From NCBI RefSeq assembly GCF_900114615.1, contig NZ_FOTS01000017.1:39938-103937 (forward strand): a stretch of 64,000 nt of DNA. Reading direction: 5' to 3'. Numbering within the stretch: the first letter of the stretch is position 1; each line of letters opens with the position of its first letter. The position numbers and the translations under genes are program-made. The DNA is from Pelosinus propionicus DSM 13327 (GTDB taxonomy: Bacteria; Bacillota; Negativicutes; DSM-13327). The notes below the pieces were generated by a model. That model did no database searches. It was not told the origin of the DNA and worked only from the letters and a program-made list of their open reading frames with translations. Below are positions 54,494-63,769 of this stretch, in pieces.

Positions 54494-54506
54494 TCAAAAA
54501 AAGCTA

Positions 54507-54545
54507 AAAATGTCGTAAGAAGTCAAAAGTTTTTTACGACATTTT
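54507..54545 (+). terminator. Hairpin between binding-protein and permease genes
   Basis: Perfect 12-bp stem AAAATGTCGTAA / TTACGACATTTT with few T after it. More likely a partial attenuator or mRNA 3' stabiliser than a full terminator. Confidence 0.65.
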
Positions 54546-54578
54546 ATGCTTACTACTTATGGAAGGATAACAAACCAA

Positions 54579-55457
54579 ATGAGTCGTTTTACTTGGCAGT
54601 CTGTTTTATTTCTAGCGCCAGCCGTCATTACATTATTACTTTTTGCTTATTGGCCGCTATTGCAAGACGTCTGGCTCAGCTTCCACTCCTGGAATATGGT
54701 AAGCCCTACGATGAAATTCGTAGGACTTCAAAATTATCTACAGTTACTTTCTAGCGGCGAATTGATCAAAATACTCTTAAATACAATCCTTTATATTTTG
54801 GTCTTAGTTTGTGTCAATTTCATTTTACCTTATCTTTTATCCTTTATTATTGCTCATCGTCTCAATCGTTTCAGCTTCTTTTATCGTTCCGCCTTATTCA
54901 TTCCCAGTACAGTTTCTCTGGCTGTAGCCAGTATTCTCTTCCTTTGGATATTGAATCCCTTAGCTGGCCCCCTCAATATTATCCTTTCTGCAATTGGTTT
55001 AGAATCCCCTCGTTGGTTCAAAGAGTCTGGGTTAGTTATTATCATTATTGGACTGATTATTGGCTGGAAAGTTTTTGGCTATAACCTCATTCTACTAGTA
55101 GCTGCTATGGTGGATGTTCCTAAAGAACTGATTGAAGCCGCTCGCCTAGAAAATGTCTCCAATTGGCAGCTTTTTCGACGCATTATCGTCCCTATGACAT
55201 CGTCAACAGCTCTTTATGTCTTTGTAATTACCGTTGTATTTGGTTTACAATACGTTCTTGTTCCCGTGAATATGTTAACGCAAGGTGGTCCAGACCAAGG
55301 CAGCACCAATTTGGTATACATCGTGTATCAATACGGTTTTGTCTTCTTTCAGACAGGCAAAGCTTCTGCCTTCGCCATAGTAACGATGCTACTATATGCC
55401 CTCTTTTTGATTGTGAAGACGAAGGTATTAGACAAGAAGGTGCACTATGAAAATTAA
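54579..55457 (+). CDS. ABC transporter permease (UgpA/MalF type)
   Basis: 292 aa, six membrane segments. The coupling EAA motif is in KELIEAARLENVSNWQLFRRIIVP and LTQGGPDQGSTNLVYIVYQYGF is typical of sugar permeases. The start at 54579 is chosen over 54546, which lies on the preceding hairpin. The end overlaps the second permease start by 11 bases. Confidence 0.9.
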   Translation: MSRFTWQSVLFLAPAVITLLLFAYWPLLQDVWLSFHSWNMVSPTMKFVGLQNYLQLLSSGELIKILLNTILYILVLVCVNFILPYLLSFIIAHRLNRFSFFYRSALFIPSTVSLAVASILFLWILNPLAGPLNIILSAIGLESPRWFKESGLVIIIIGLIIGWKVFGYNLILLVAAMVDVPKELIEAARLENVSNWQLFRRIIVPMTSSTALYVFVITVVFGLQYVLVPVNMLTQGGPDQGSTNLVYIVYQYGFVFFQTGKASAFAIVTMLLYALFLIVKTKVLDKKVHYEN

Positions 55458-56344
55458 CAGCTATCGAGACTGGTACTGGCATATTTTACTCTTATTCGCA
55501 GTAGTGATTCAACTTTGGCCTCTCTTCTTTATGCTTTCCACTTCCTTTAAGACTATGGATCAAATTTTCTTATCCACGTTAAATCCCCTTCCCGCCAAAC
55601 CTGTACTAGACAATTACTTGTATGTGCTGAAGAATCTCCCACTTGTTCAGTATATTGTAAATACCTTGCTGATTGCCAGCAGTATCACTCTTGCTAAGAT
55701 TATCACAAGTATTTTAGCTGGTTTTGCTTTTGTTTATGCTGATTGCCAGCAGTATCACTCTTGCTAAGATTATCACAAGTATTTTAGCTGGTTTTGCTTT
55801 TGTTTATTATGAATTCTCCCATAAAGAAAAGCTTTTTAACACATTATTACTGACCTTTTTTATTCCCATTACCGTTGTCATGATGCCAAACTATTTGCTT
55901 ATATCCAAACTTGGTTTATTGAATACGCCTTGGGGAGTCATACTGCCTCAGCTAGCTGACGGCATGGGAATCTTCTTAATGCGTCAAAGCATGCGCAATA
56001 TCCCTAAGCCATTGCTAGAAGCAGGAAGATTAGAAAACGCCAGTCCTTGGGTCATATTAACACGAATTATATTACCACTTATCAAACCTTCCGTCATTGC
56101 CATGGGAATTGTCTTCTTTATTAACTCTTGGAACGATTACTTTTGGCCACTGCTCATTCTACATGATAAACCCACGTACACATTGCCTCTGGCTTTACAA
56201 ATGTTTATCAGTGCTGAAGGCGGCAGTGAATGGGGCATTGCCATGGCAGTCGCCATGCTTACTGCCTTGCCCCCCCTCTTATTATACCTAACCTGTCAGC
56301 GTTTTATTATGAATACCTTTATGCAATCTGGGGTGAAAGGATAG
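55447..56344 (+). pseudogene. ABC transporter permease (UgpE/MalG type), frameshifted by a 70-bp duplication
   Basis: Reads normally from ATG 55447 to about residue 97 (SITLAKIITSILAGFAFVY), where an exact 70-bp tandem repeat shifts the frame; the first reading stops at 55767. The rest continues in the frame ending at 56344, with EAA motif EAGRLENASPWVILTRIILP. Removing one repeat copy restores a normal ~276-aa, six-segment permease. As written the protein is broken, so the transporter should lack half of its channel. Either a real lesion, a reversible one, or an assembly artefact. Confidence 0.9.
55668..55807 (+). repeat. Exact 70-bp tandem duplication inside the permease gene
   Basis: Copy 1 is 55668-55737 and copy 2 is 55738-55807, identical at every base. 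Each begins GCTGATTGCCAGCAG and ends TTTGCTTTTGTTTAT. The period is 3n+1, hence the frameshift. Confidence 0.98.
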
Positions 56345-56352
56345 ATAAACTT

Positions 56353-57450
56353 ATGAATGGAATTATTTTTGAAAATGTTTGCAAATCCTATGGTGAAACT
56401 CCGGTGGTCAAAGATTTAAACATGGTCATCCAAGGAGGAGAGCGACTCATTCTGCTGGGTCCATCAGGTTGTGGAAAAACGACAACACTACGAATGGTCG
56501 CTGGTCTGGAAACCATCACAGCAGGTACCCTCAAGATGGGAGGGCAAGTTGTAAATACAGTTGAACCCGGTGCGCGAAACATCGCCATGGTGTTTCAAAA
56601 CTACGCATTATACCCCCATATGACCATATGGGAGAATATCACTTTCGGTCTCTTCCTTCAAAAAATACCAATAGAAGAAATCAAAGCAAGAACGGAGCAA
56701 GCACTAGAAATCCTTAATCTTTCAGCCTACGAACAACGAAAGCCAAACGAATTGTCCGGAGGTCAAAAACAGCGAGTAGCTCTTTGTCGTTCCCTAGTGA
56801 AGCAAGCTCCTTATTTCCTCCTAGATGAGCCTCTTTCCAATCTGGATGCACAACTTCGCCTGCAAGCCCGTACTGAATTAGTTAAAATCCACAATCTCTA
56901 TCGTCCGACTTTCATCTATGTTACCCATGACCAAGTAGAAGCAATGACTGTAGGGCAGCGAATCGCAATCATGAACCAAGGCGCTCTGCAGCAACTAGAC
57001 ACACCAGATGCCATCTATCAACATCCTGCCAATACTTTCGTTGCTTCTTTCATCGGCTCTCCACCGATGAATTTAATGAAAGGATCTTTTCGCGATGGCG
57101 CTTTATGGATAGCAGACAGTCGTGTAAATCCCCCCACTAAATGGCACAGGCATTTAGCAGAGCATCAGGAGCTATGGATTGGGATTCGTCCAGAACAATG
57201 CTGTTTAAGCGACACCCCCATGCTCTATGGACAAATAGAATTTGTCGAACATCTAGGCAGCCAGCGCTGTATCCATCTTCGCCTGCATCACGACGGTCAA
57301 CGTTTGCTGTGTATGCTTCCAGTGGATCAACCCATTCCTGCAGGAACATTAGGGGTATCTTTCTCTTGGCAGCATGTGAATGGATTCGATAGACATGCTG
57401 GACAAAATATTGAACTCCCAAACAGCCTTTCTCATAGCTATGCCTGCTAA
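56353..57450 (+). CDS. ABC transporter ATP-binding protein (UgpC/MalK type)
   Basis: 365 aa. Walker A GPSGCGKTTT, Q-loop VFQNYALYPHM, signature LSGGQKQR, Walker B YFLLDEPLSNLD, switch His in VTHDQVEAM. The C-terminal ~120 residues form a TOBE-type regulatory domain with IGSPPMNLMKG and WIGIRPEQC. The start at 56353 is chosen because the protein then begins MNGIIFENVCKSYG; an upstream reading overlaps the permease. Energises import for the preceding permeases. Confidence 0.94.
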   Translation: MNGIIFENVCKSYGETPVVKDLNMVIQGGERLILLGPSGCGKTTTLRMVAGLETITAGTLKMGGQVVNTVEPGARNIAMVFQNYALYPHMTIWENITFGLFLQKIPIEEIKARTEQALEILNLSAYEQRKPNELSGGQKQRVALCRSLVKQAPYFLLDEPLSNLDAQLRLQARTELVKIHNLYRPTFIYVTHDQVEAMTVGQRIAIMNQGALQQLDTPDAIYQHPANTFVASFIGSPPMNLMKGSFRDGALWIADSRVNPPTKWHRHLAEHQELWIGIRPEQCCLSDTPMLYGQIEFVEHLGSQRCIHLRLHHDGQRLLCMLPVDQPIPAGTLGVSFSWQHVNGFDRHAGQNIELPNSLSHSYAC

Positions 57451-57506
57451 TTCCTATTAATTCGTAAAATACTCTATTCATTACGCTTTTAAAGGAGGTC
57501 GAAACG

Positions 57507-58293
57507 TTGCTCTTATCTCTTAGCAATTTATCTTTTATCGGATTTAACTATACTGCATTAAAACAACTCCCTGACAGCTTAGGACTAGAAATTTTTTTAT
57601 GAATTTGGCAATCATTCTCATTGGGATAAAGTGTTAAAAGAAATTTATCCTCATCAATCACCGCAAAATTTAAGCATTCACGGACCATGCATTGGAGTTA
57701 ATTTAGCTGATGAAAATGACAGCCACTATCTGGCCCATTACAAAGACGTATTTGAATTTGCCGCCAAGTGGAATGCCAAATTTATTGTAGTGCATACCAA
57801 TGAAGAATTTACGGGAGACAAAACGGTTGTCCGCCAGCGGGTACAGCATCGACTTCAAGAGCTTTTGCTACTCTCTAAAAATTATGAGATCCAAATACTC
57901 ATTGAAAATGTTGGATTACAGACAAAAGGTACTCTATTATTCGATTGGAAAGAATACCGAGAACTACTAGTAATGTTACCAGAAGCAGGTTCGTTGCTCG
58001 ATGTAGGACACGCATACATTAATCGATGGAACTTACCGAATGTCATTGAACAATTAGGAAAAAGGCTTATCGCCTGCCACCTGCATGATAATCACGGATT
58101 ATCTGATGACCACCTGCCGATTGGTCAGGGAACGATTAACTGGAATGTATTATTTGCTGCCATTTGCTCGTCTGTTCCTAAAACTACTCTCGTCTTTGAA
58201 TACGCCAATGTAGATATACAGACGGCCTTAGCTAGTATTCAAGCTACTGAGAACAGTTATCTTGTGCAAGCAGCGAAGATCACGCAGGATTAA
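57507..58293 (+). pseudogene. Sugar phosphate isomerase/epimerase-like TIM barrel, frameshift in a T7 tract
   Basis: A TTG start at 57507 with AAAGGAGG upstream reads LLSLSNLSFIGFNYTALKQ to GLEIF, then a stop arises after the T7 run at 57592-57598. With six T the reading becomes GLEIFYEFGNHSHWDKVLKE and continues to 58293, giving about 261 aa. The rest has VHTNEEFTG, IENVG, LLDVGHAYIN, ACHLHDNHG and FEYANVDIQ, the metal-binding pattern of AP-endonuclease-2/xylose-isomerase-like barrels. Real +1 mutation, slippage-dependent expression, or sequencing error. Confidence 0.85.
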
Positions 58294-58297
58294 GATT

Positions 58298-58327
58298 CAG
58301 CTGGAGTGAATACTTCAGCTGTTTTTT
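58298..58327 (+). terminator. Terminator of the ABC operon
   Basis: Ten-pair stem CAGCTGGAGT / ACTTCAGCTG (one G-T pair), loop GAAT, then T6. It overlaps the 3' end of the convergent aminotransferase gene. Confidence 0.85.
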
Positions 58328-59514
58328 ATATCATTACATTTCTTTATCGCTTGTGATAATCGTTGTATCCCTTCAATGATTTTTTTTTCTGACATATTAG
58401 AATAGTTTAAGCGAAATGTATTTTCAACGCCGCCATTAGGAAAAAAAGAATCCCCCGGTACAAAAGCTACATTATTTTTCAGACAGTCATGAAGTAAGTC
58501 TATGGCCTTAATATGCTCAGGAAGCTCTACCCATAGAAACAAACCTCCCTGAGGATGAGTAAAGCGTACTCCCTGGGGCATTGTTTTCCTCAGCTCTTCC
58601 ACCATTACATCTCGGCGTTTTCGATATACAGCAACCAGCTTCTCAATATGTGCTTCAAAGTCAAACACATCCATGTAGGCTGAGATCTCCATCTGGCTTC
58701 TTATGGATGTACATAAATCAGTCCCCTGTTTTACTAATACATACTTTTCAATAAATTCAGCATCAGCAGCAACCCATCCTATACGTAAACCTGGACAGAA
58801 GGTTTTGGAAAAAGTGCTTGTAAAGATGACATTTCCTGACCTATCCATTGATTTTAATGAAGGAAGAATCTCATTTTCAAAACGTAATTCTCCATATGGA
58901 TTATCTTCAATAACTGGAATATTATATTGCTGCAGCAGCTTCATAAAATCACGTCTACGCTCCAGCGACCAAGTTTTTCCCGTAGGATTTTGAAAATCAG
59001 GGATTACATAAATTAGTTTTATACTTTTTTGTGCTGCAATTATTTTTTCAAGTTCTTCTATAATCATTCCCTGGTCGTCCGTGGGAACTTTTATAAAACG
59101 CGGTCCATAAGCTTTAAGAGCGCTAATGGCCGCTAAATAGGTTGGGCTTTCGCACAGTACAAGATCTCCTTCATCTAAGAAGAGCTTTCCAGAAAGGTCT
59201 AACGCCTGCTGTGAACCACAAGTGATTACTATGTTATCAGCAGTAACACTTGTTTTAAATTTCCGGTTCATTCGCTCTGCTATTTTCTCTCTCAAGGGTT
59301 TATATCCTTCAGTAGTGGAATATTGTAAGGCTTCTCTACCCATTTGTTCTAATATTCTTATGGATATCTCCTTTAATTCTTCCACCGGAAACAATTCCGG
59401 AGCCGGTAATCCCCCTGCAAAAGATAATACCTCTTCCCTCTGAGTAATCTTTAATATTTCCCTGATTTCTGACGCCCGCAATGTTTTCATACGTTTTGCA
59501 AAAGTAACCGCCAT
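58315..59514 (-). CDS. PLP-dependent aminotransferase (2-aminoadipate/LysN-like)
   Basis: 399 aa fold-type I enzyme. LSFAGGLPAPELFP, ITCGSQQALDLSGK, IPDFQNPTGKTWS and the PLP-binding Lys in FTSTFSKTFCPGLRIGW are clear. The group includes 2-aminoadipate, branched-chain and aromatic aminotransferases. The start at 59514 follows AGGAGGG. Lies downstream of azlC-azlD on the same strand, so probably works on amino acids exported or imported by that system. Confidence 0.9.
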   Translation of the reverse strand: MAVTFAKRMKTLRASEIREILKITQREEVLSFAGGLPAPELFPVEELKEISIRILEQMGREALQYSTTEGYKPLREKIAERMNRKFKTSVTADNIVITCGSQQALDLSGKLFLDEGDLVLCESPTYLAAISALKAYGPRFIKVPTDDQGMIIEELEKIIAAQKSIKLIYVIPDFQNPTGKTWSLERRRDFMKLLQQYNIPVIEDNPYGELRFENEILPSLKSMDRSGNVIFTSTFSKTFCPGLRIGWVAADAEFIEKYVLVKQGTDLCTSIRSQMEISAYMDVFDFEAHIEKLVAVYRKRRDVMVEELRKTMPQGVRFTHPQGGLFLWVELPEHIKAIDLLHDCLKNNVAFVPGDSFFPNGGVENTFRLNYSNMSEKKIIEGIQRLSQAIKKCNDIKNS

Positions 59515-59591
59515 CACAAAGTCCCTCCTATATGTATTATTATGAAAATGTTTACTGTGAATAGAACTCCCATTTGCGTCAAACAGCAAAC

Positions 59592-59903
59592 TCACATCAT
59601 GCGCAATACCAATATCATGGTCATACCTGCCCCCATAGTCACAATAGGAGGTTGACGATTATAAGCTACCAAGGCTGTTACTATACCTGCCAGCAGATAA
59701 TGATTCGAAAAAGTTATTGCGATATAACCTTTTGGTGCAAAAAGGGCTGGCGCAATCAAAGCAGTAAGTATCGCAGTAGGTACATGCTTCAAGAAACGTC
59801 CAAGTCCGGCAGGTACATTCCCCAAAAGCCCTATACTGGCAAAACGAGTCGCAAACGTCACTACCGCCATAGCAAGGATACTTATAAGAATTTCAAATCG
59901 CAT
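59592..59903 (-). CDS. azlD: AzlD-type branched-chain amino acid exporter subunit
   Basis: 103 aa, three or four membrane segments, with ATRFASIGLLG and the FLKHVPTAILTALIAPALF signature. Partner of AzlC in branched-chain amino acid (analogue) export. The start at 59903 has GGGAGGG upstream and overlaps the azlC stop by 11 bases, the usual azlCD coupling. Confidence 0.93.
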   Translation of the reverse strand: MRFEILISILAMAVVTFATRFASIGLLGNVPAGLGRFLKHVPTAILTALIAPALFAPKGYIAITFSNHYLLAGIVTALVAYNRQPPIVTMGAGMTMILVLRMM

Positions 59904-60579
59904 CTTGTTTCCCTCCCATAAGACCACCTGCCATAGCTGCAGCCAAGCAAGCAATAATGATATACCATTTACCAGGAATTAAAATAACAGCCCCGACGCT
60001 AACCACAGTTGCAACAAGGCATACGACTACACTAGCTTTGTCACGTAAGCGGGGAATCAGCAAGGCTAAGAAGGTAGCTGGCATAGCAAAATCCAACCCC
60101 CAGGAGAGTGGATCACTTATGTAATCTCCTAAAATAACACCACCGATGGTGGACATCACCCATAAGAGGTAGCATATTGCATTGCTTCCCAACTGATAGG
60201 CTCCCGTATAACAGCCAGCTTGTGCACGCTGTATCGTCACTGCATAGGTTTCATCCGCCATTCCAAAAGAAAGAAGAGCCTTAAACGGCATGGATAGCCC
60301 ACTCATATAAGGAGCAAGGGAGGCACCCATCAATAGATGACGAAGATTGATTAGTAAAGTCGTAAAGCTGACCATTGCCAAACTAGCCCCCTCCATAAGC
60401 ATCGGCAGACAGATAAACTGGGCCGATCCAGCAAAAACCAGTATGGACATTGCAATGGTCTCTCCTGAAGTTAAACCAATGGACTTTCCCAAAATACCAT
60501 ATGCTAAACCAAAAGGAATCATCCCAACTATTAAAGGTACTGTGTCACTTACACCCTTGCGAAAGTCCTTTTCCTGCAT
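59893..60579 (-). CDS. azlC: AzlC-type branched-chain amino acid exporter
   Basis: 228 aa, seven or eight membrane segments. GVSDTVPLIVGMIPFGLAYGI, FAGSAQFICLPM and LLINLRHLLMGASLAPYM are the family signature. GGAGGGG precedes the ATG. First gene of azlC-azlD-aminotransferase and divergent from the MocR regulator at 60700, 120 bases away. Confidence 0.95.
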   Translation of the reverse strand: MQEKDFRKGVSDTVPLIVGMIPFGLAYGILGKSIGLTSGETIAMSILVFAGSAQFICLPMLMEGASLAMVSFTTLLINLRHLLMGASLAPYMSGLSMPFKALLSFGMADETYAVTIQRAQAGCYTGAYQLGSNAICYLLWVMSTIGGVILGDYISDPLSWGLDFAMPATFLALLIPRLRDKASVVVCLVATVVSVGAVILIPGKWYIIIACLAAAMAGGLMGGKQDAI

Positions 60580-60699
60580 TGCTGCCCCTCCAATACTTTA
60601 CAGTTTTTTTACTTATAATAGCTTGCAGGAATTTAATTGTAAATATCCAATATAATATAATTAAAATACCAATTCTATCTTTTAAGGAGAATTATATAA

Positions 60700-62211
60700 A
60701 TGGATATTACCAAAACGCTAAGTGGTATTCGAATTGACCATTCTAGTTCAGCCCCCATGTATTTGCAGCTTGCAAATGGTTTAGCTGCAAAAATTCAAAA
60801 TTCAACTCTTTCTGCTGGCACCAAGCTGCCTCCAGAGCGAGAGCTCGTCAAATTACTGGAAGTTAGCCGCACTACAATTATTAATGCTTACAGGCTTCTG
60901 GAGGAACGGGGTCTGATCATAACACGAGTGGGAAGCGGCACTTACGTTGCTGAGCCATCATTTATAAATGAGTCATCGGCCACTATTCTTTGGGAGCAAT
61001 TGTTTACACCTCAATATAAATCACCGCTATCATCACTGCTGCGTACTTTAATTGCTACTCCCACTGCAGATGAGACAATTTCCCTTGCAGCCGGTATGCC
61101 TGATCCGGCCTTTTATCCTCTCTCCATCATTGAAAAAGCTCTCGTATCCAGTAAACATGACCTTGAAGTTTCCGATTTCGGTCACATGACTACCGAAGGG
61201 TATCTTCCTCTAAGGCATTCTTTAGCCGCATGGCAAAGCCGTCTGGGAATCCAAGCCACTCCCGATCAAATTCTAGTCGCCTCTGGCTCACAGCAAGGTC
61301 TATATCTCATCGTAAAAGCCTTCGTAGAACCCCGGGACTACGTGATAGTAGAATCACCGACTTACCTAGGGGCAATTCAGGCATTAGAAGCTTCTGGCGC
61401 TCGGATCCTAACCCTTCCGCCATCTGATGGTATTAACTTCGAATTGCTTGAAGACTACCTCATTCGCTATCGCCCTAAATTAATGTATACCATTCCCACT
61501 TTTCAAAACCCTACTGGTCGGGTTATGTCGTTGCACGACCGACAAGAACTAATTCGATTAGCCTCACGATACCGCTTGGTCATCATAGAAGACGATCCCT
61601 ATAGTCAGCTCTATTACGGTCAGCAGCCCCCTCTTTCTCTCAAAAGTCTAGACACCTATGGCGGCGTAATTTATATGAGTACTTTTTCCAAAATACTTTT
61701 TCCTGGTTTGAGAACAGGCTGGATCATAGCAGCTCCACAGGTTATCAATCGATTAGCACAAGAAAAACAGCATATCGATCTGCATAGCAATAGTCTTTCT
61801 CAAATTATTCTTCATACTTGCCTGGAAGAAAATTACCTGATAAATCATTTAGCTACTGTCCGTATGGAATACAAAAAACGCCGGGATGCTATGGTTAGCG
61901 CAATCCGGCGATATTGCAATGGTTATATGGATTTTAATATACCCGAGGGAGGTTTTTACCTTTGGTGCACACTAACTCCTCCCGCCTCTGGAACAGAACT
62001 AATTCGTCGTGCAGCTGCAGCAGGAGTTTCTTTTGTACCTGGTGAAGCTTTTTATACAAATGGAACTAAAAGTAATGAAATACGTCTTTGCTTTGCCACC
62101 CATAATGAAGAATTGCTAAAAGAAGGCATACGAAGATTAGGGCGCATCTTTGCATCAGGTGCTGCGAATGCAGCACAGCCGTCAGACATAGCTGGGCGGC
62201 CAATCATTTAA
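60700..62211 (+). CDS. MocR-family regulator (GntR helix-turn-helix fused to aminotransferase)
   Basis: 503 aa. An N-terminal GntR winged helix (about residues 18-85, AGTKLPPERELVKLLEVSRTTIINAYRLLEERG) is joined to a full fold-type I aminotransferase domain with VASGSQQGLYLIVKAF, IPTFQNPTGRVMS and the PLP Lys in MSTFSKILFPGLRTGW. MocR proteins sense amino acids or PLP and control adjacent genes. The divergent azlCD-aminotransferase operon is the obvious target; inference from context. Confidence 0.93.
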   Translation: MDITKTLSGIRIDHSSSAPMYLQLANGLAAKIQNSTLSAGTKLPPERELVKLLEVSRTTIINAYRLLEERGLIITRVGSGTYVAEPSFINESSATILWEQLFTPQYKSPLSSLLRTLIATPTADETISLAAGMPDPAFYPLSIIEKALVSSKHDLEVSDFGHMTTEGYLPLRHSLAAWQSRLGIQATPDQILVASGSQQGLYLIVKAFVEPRDYVIVESPTYLGAIQALEASGARILTLPPSDGINFELLEDYLIRYRPKLMYTIPTFQNPTGRVMSLHDRQELIRLASRYRLVIIEDDPYSQLYYGQQPPLSLKSLDTYGGVIYMSTFSKILFPGLRTGWIIAAPQVINRLAQEKQHIDLHSNSLSQIILHTCLEENYLINHLATVRMEYKKRRDAMVSAIRRYCNGYMDFNIPEGGFYLWCTLTPPASGTELIRRAAAAGVSFVPGEAFYTNGTKSNEIRLCFATHNEELLKEGIRRLGRIFASGAANAAQPSDIAGRPII

Positions 62212-62220
62212 AACATCTTT

Positions 62221-62610
62221 CTACCGTGCAATATCATCTACGTCCAGAGATTCATTTGACACTAAGTGAATCACAATGCGATAGGGCAAATTAACGACTT
62301 GTTGAGGCGGTTTGCTAATCCATCCCGTTTGTACACCAATCTGACGAGGAGAATCATCTTGCCGAATGCGAATCTTACCATCTTGGACTTCTATAATGGC
62401 ATATTCCGTCTCGCCGCCAATGCGAATTTCCTCATAGTAGCCTTGCCTTAAGGTAATGGATTTAAACAGCTTATTGTCTACCCGAATTTCAGCAACTGTA
62501 TTGGCTTGAGCGGGAAAGAGAATCACACTAAGAATAATTCCTGTCAACGATACTACGCAAAGTATCCCTATCAGCCATTTATCACCTAATGTAAGTCCTA
62601 TCTTTTTCAT
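62221..62610 (-). CDS. NusG domain II-containing membrane-anchored protein
   Basis: About 129 aa. One membrane segment near residues 8-30, then a beta-rich domain of ~90 residues (IRVDNKLFKSITLRQGYYEEIRI, GWISKPPQQVVNLPYRIVIHL) of the NusG_II type. The sequence CGIS or similar seen in some relatives reads TGWISKP here. Function unknown, often near electron-transport or FMN genes. Two adjacent ATGs follow GGAGG; I chose the inner one. Confidence 0.75.
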   Translation of the reverse strand: MKKIGLTLGDKWLIGILCVVSLTGIILSVILFPAQANTVAEIRVDNKLFKSITLRQGYYEEIRIGGETEYAIIEVQDGKIRIRQDDSPRQIGVQTGWISKPPQQVVNLPYRIVIHLVSNESLDVDDIAR

Positions 62611-62683
62611 CATATATCCTCCAAATGACAATTGCTATATATAGATTGTATCTAATTATTACAAAGCGCGCAAATTTGTACCC

Positions 62684-63556
62684 TCATTCAGGCAGCAACA
62701 ATTCAATCAGCCGCTTTAGAACAGGGGATAGATACTTATTTCGATGATAAATAATGCTAAATTGTCTTTTAAAAGACACCCCTTCTATTTTTATGATAGT
62801 AAGCTCTTTTCGTTCTAATTCCTTTTGCACTGCCATCCATGATATAACGGAAACTCCCAGACCAATTGCTACAGCATTCTTTATGCTTTCAGCATTATTA
62901 TAAACACCAATGACATTCCAGTTTATTCCTCTTTCTGTCATCACGGATTCAAATAAATTTCGAGTACCGCTTCCTGCTTCACGTACAATTACGTCAGCTT
63001 CTTCAAGCTCCCCTAACGTTATCTTTCCTCTTCTGCCAAAGGGATGAGCAGGAGCGCTTACTAATACTAACTTGTCTTCCATAAAAGGCACATGTAATAT
63101 GCCAGAGGATTGAACTTTACCTTCAACCAAGCCGATATCTAACTGATCGGCCAGCAGCATTTCTTCAATTACTGTCGTATTATTCACAGTAGATACAACT
63201 TTTACCTTGGGATTGCTTTGCATAAATTCTCTTATCACACTGGGTAAAATATACGTTCCGACAGTAACACTGGCACCGATCCGTACGATACCATTATCAT
63301 GAATCTCTCGCATAGACTCCTCTACTTCTTGGTTTAAATTGACGATATGCCGGGCATATGTTAACAACTTTTGACCTGCAGGGGTAATAAATAACTTACG
63401 TCCCAGCCGCTCAAACAATTTTACATTATAATGTTTTTCTAATTCAAAGATTGCCTGGCTGATAGAAGGCTGTGCTATAAAAAGTTTTTTCGCTGCGGCA
63501 GTCATATTGCCTGCATCGCATACACATAAAAAAACGTACAAATGTCGTAATGTCAT
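62684..63556 (-). CDS. LysR-family transcriptional regulator
   Basis: About 290 aa. N-terminal helix-turn-helix (AGNMTAAAKKLFIAQPSISQAIFELEKHYNVKLFERLGRKL) and the usual periplasmic-binding-protein-like effector domain (VRIGASVTVGTYILPSVIREF, VREAGSGTRNLFE). The GSGTR segment recalls CysL/CbbR-type members. No divergent target gene is present; the next plus-strand feature is the IS110 end. Two adjacent ATGs follow AGAGG; the inner one is used. Confidence 0.93.
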   Translation of the reverse strand: MTLRHLYVFLCVCDAGNMTAAAKKLFIAQPSISQAIFELEKHYNVKLFERLGRKLFITPAGQKLLTYARHIVNLNQEVEESMREIHDNGIVRIGASVTVGTYILPSVIREFMQSNPKVKVVSTVNNTTVIEEMLLADQLDIGLVEGKVQSSGILHVPFMEDKLVLVSAPAHPFGRRGKITLGELEEADVIVREAGSGTRNLFESVMTERGINWNVIGVYNNAESIKNAVAIGLGVSVISWMAVQKELERKELTIIKIEGVSFKRQFSIIYHRNKYLSPVLKRLIELLLPE

Positions 63557-63769
63557 CATATTTCCTCTTGTCATAGGTATTTACCTATCATTTTTATTAT
63601 ATTATAGTATTTTACATATTATTCTTCAACTGATAGTATCATGTTTATCAAGCAATCTGGTAATATGTCAAGCCCATAAAAAATAAGTTTTGTAAGTAAT
63701 CCGCAAAAAATGGGTGCACTAAACAAGCCTCTTCTTCAAGCCGAAGAAAAAGTAAATAAATGGGATCTA

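Noticed and set aside
54809..55084. Overlapping plus-strand ORFs inside the ABC permease genes
   Set aside because: Alternate-frame shadows, Phe/Ser/Trp-rich, without start signals.
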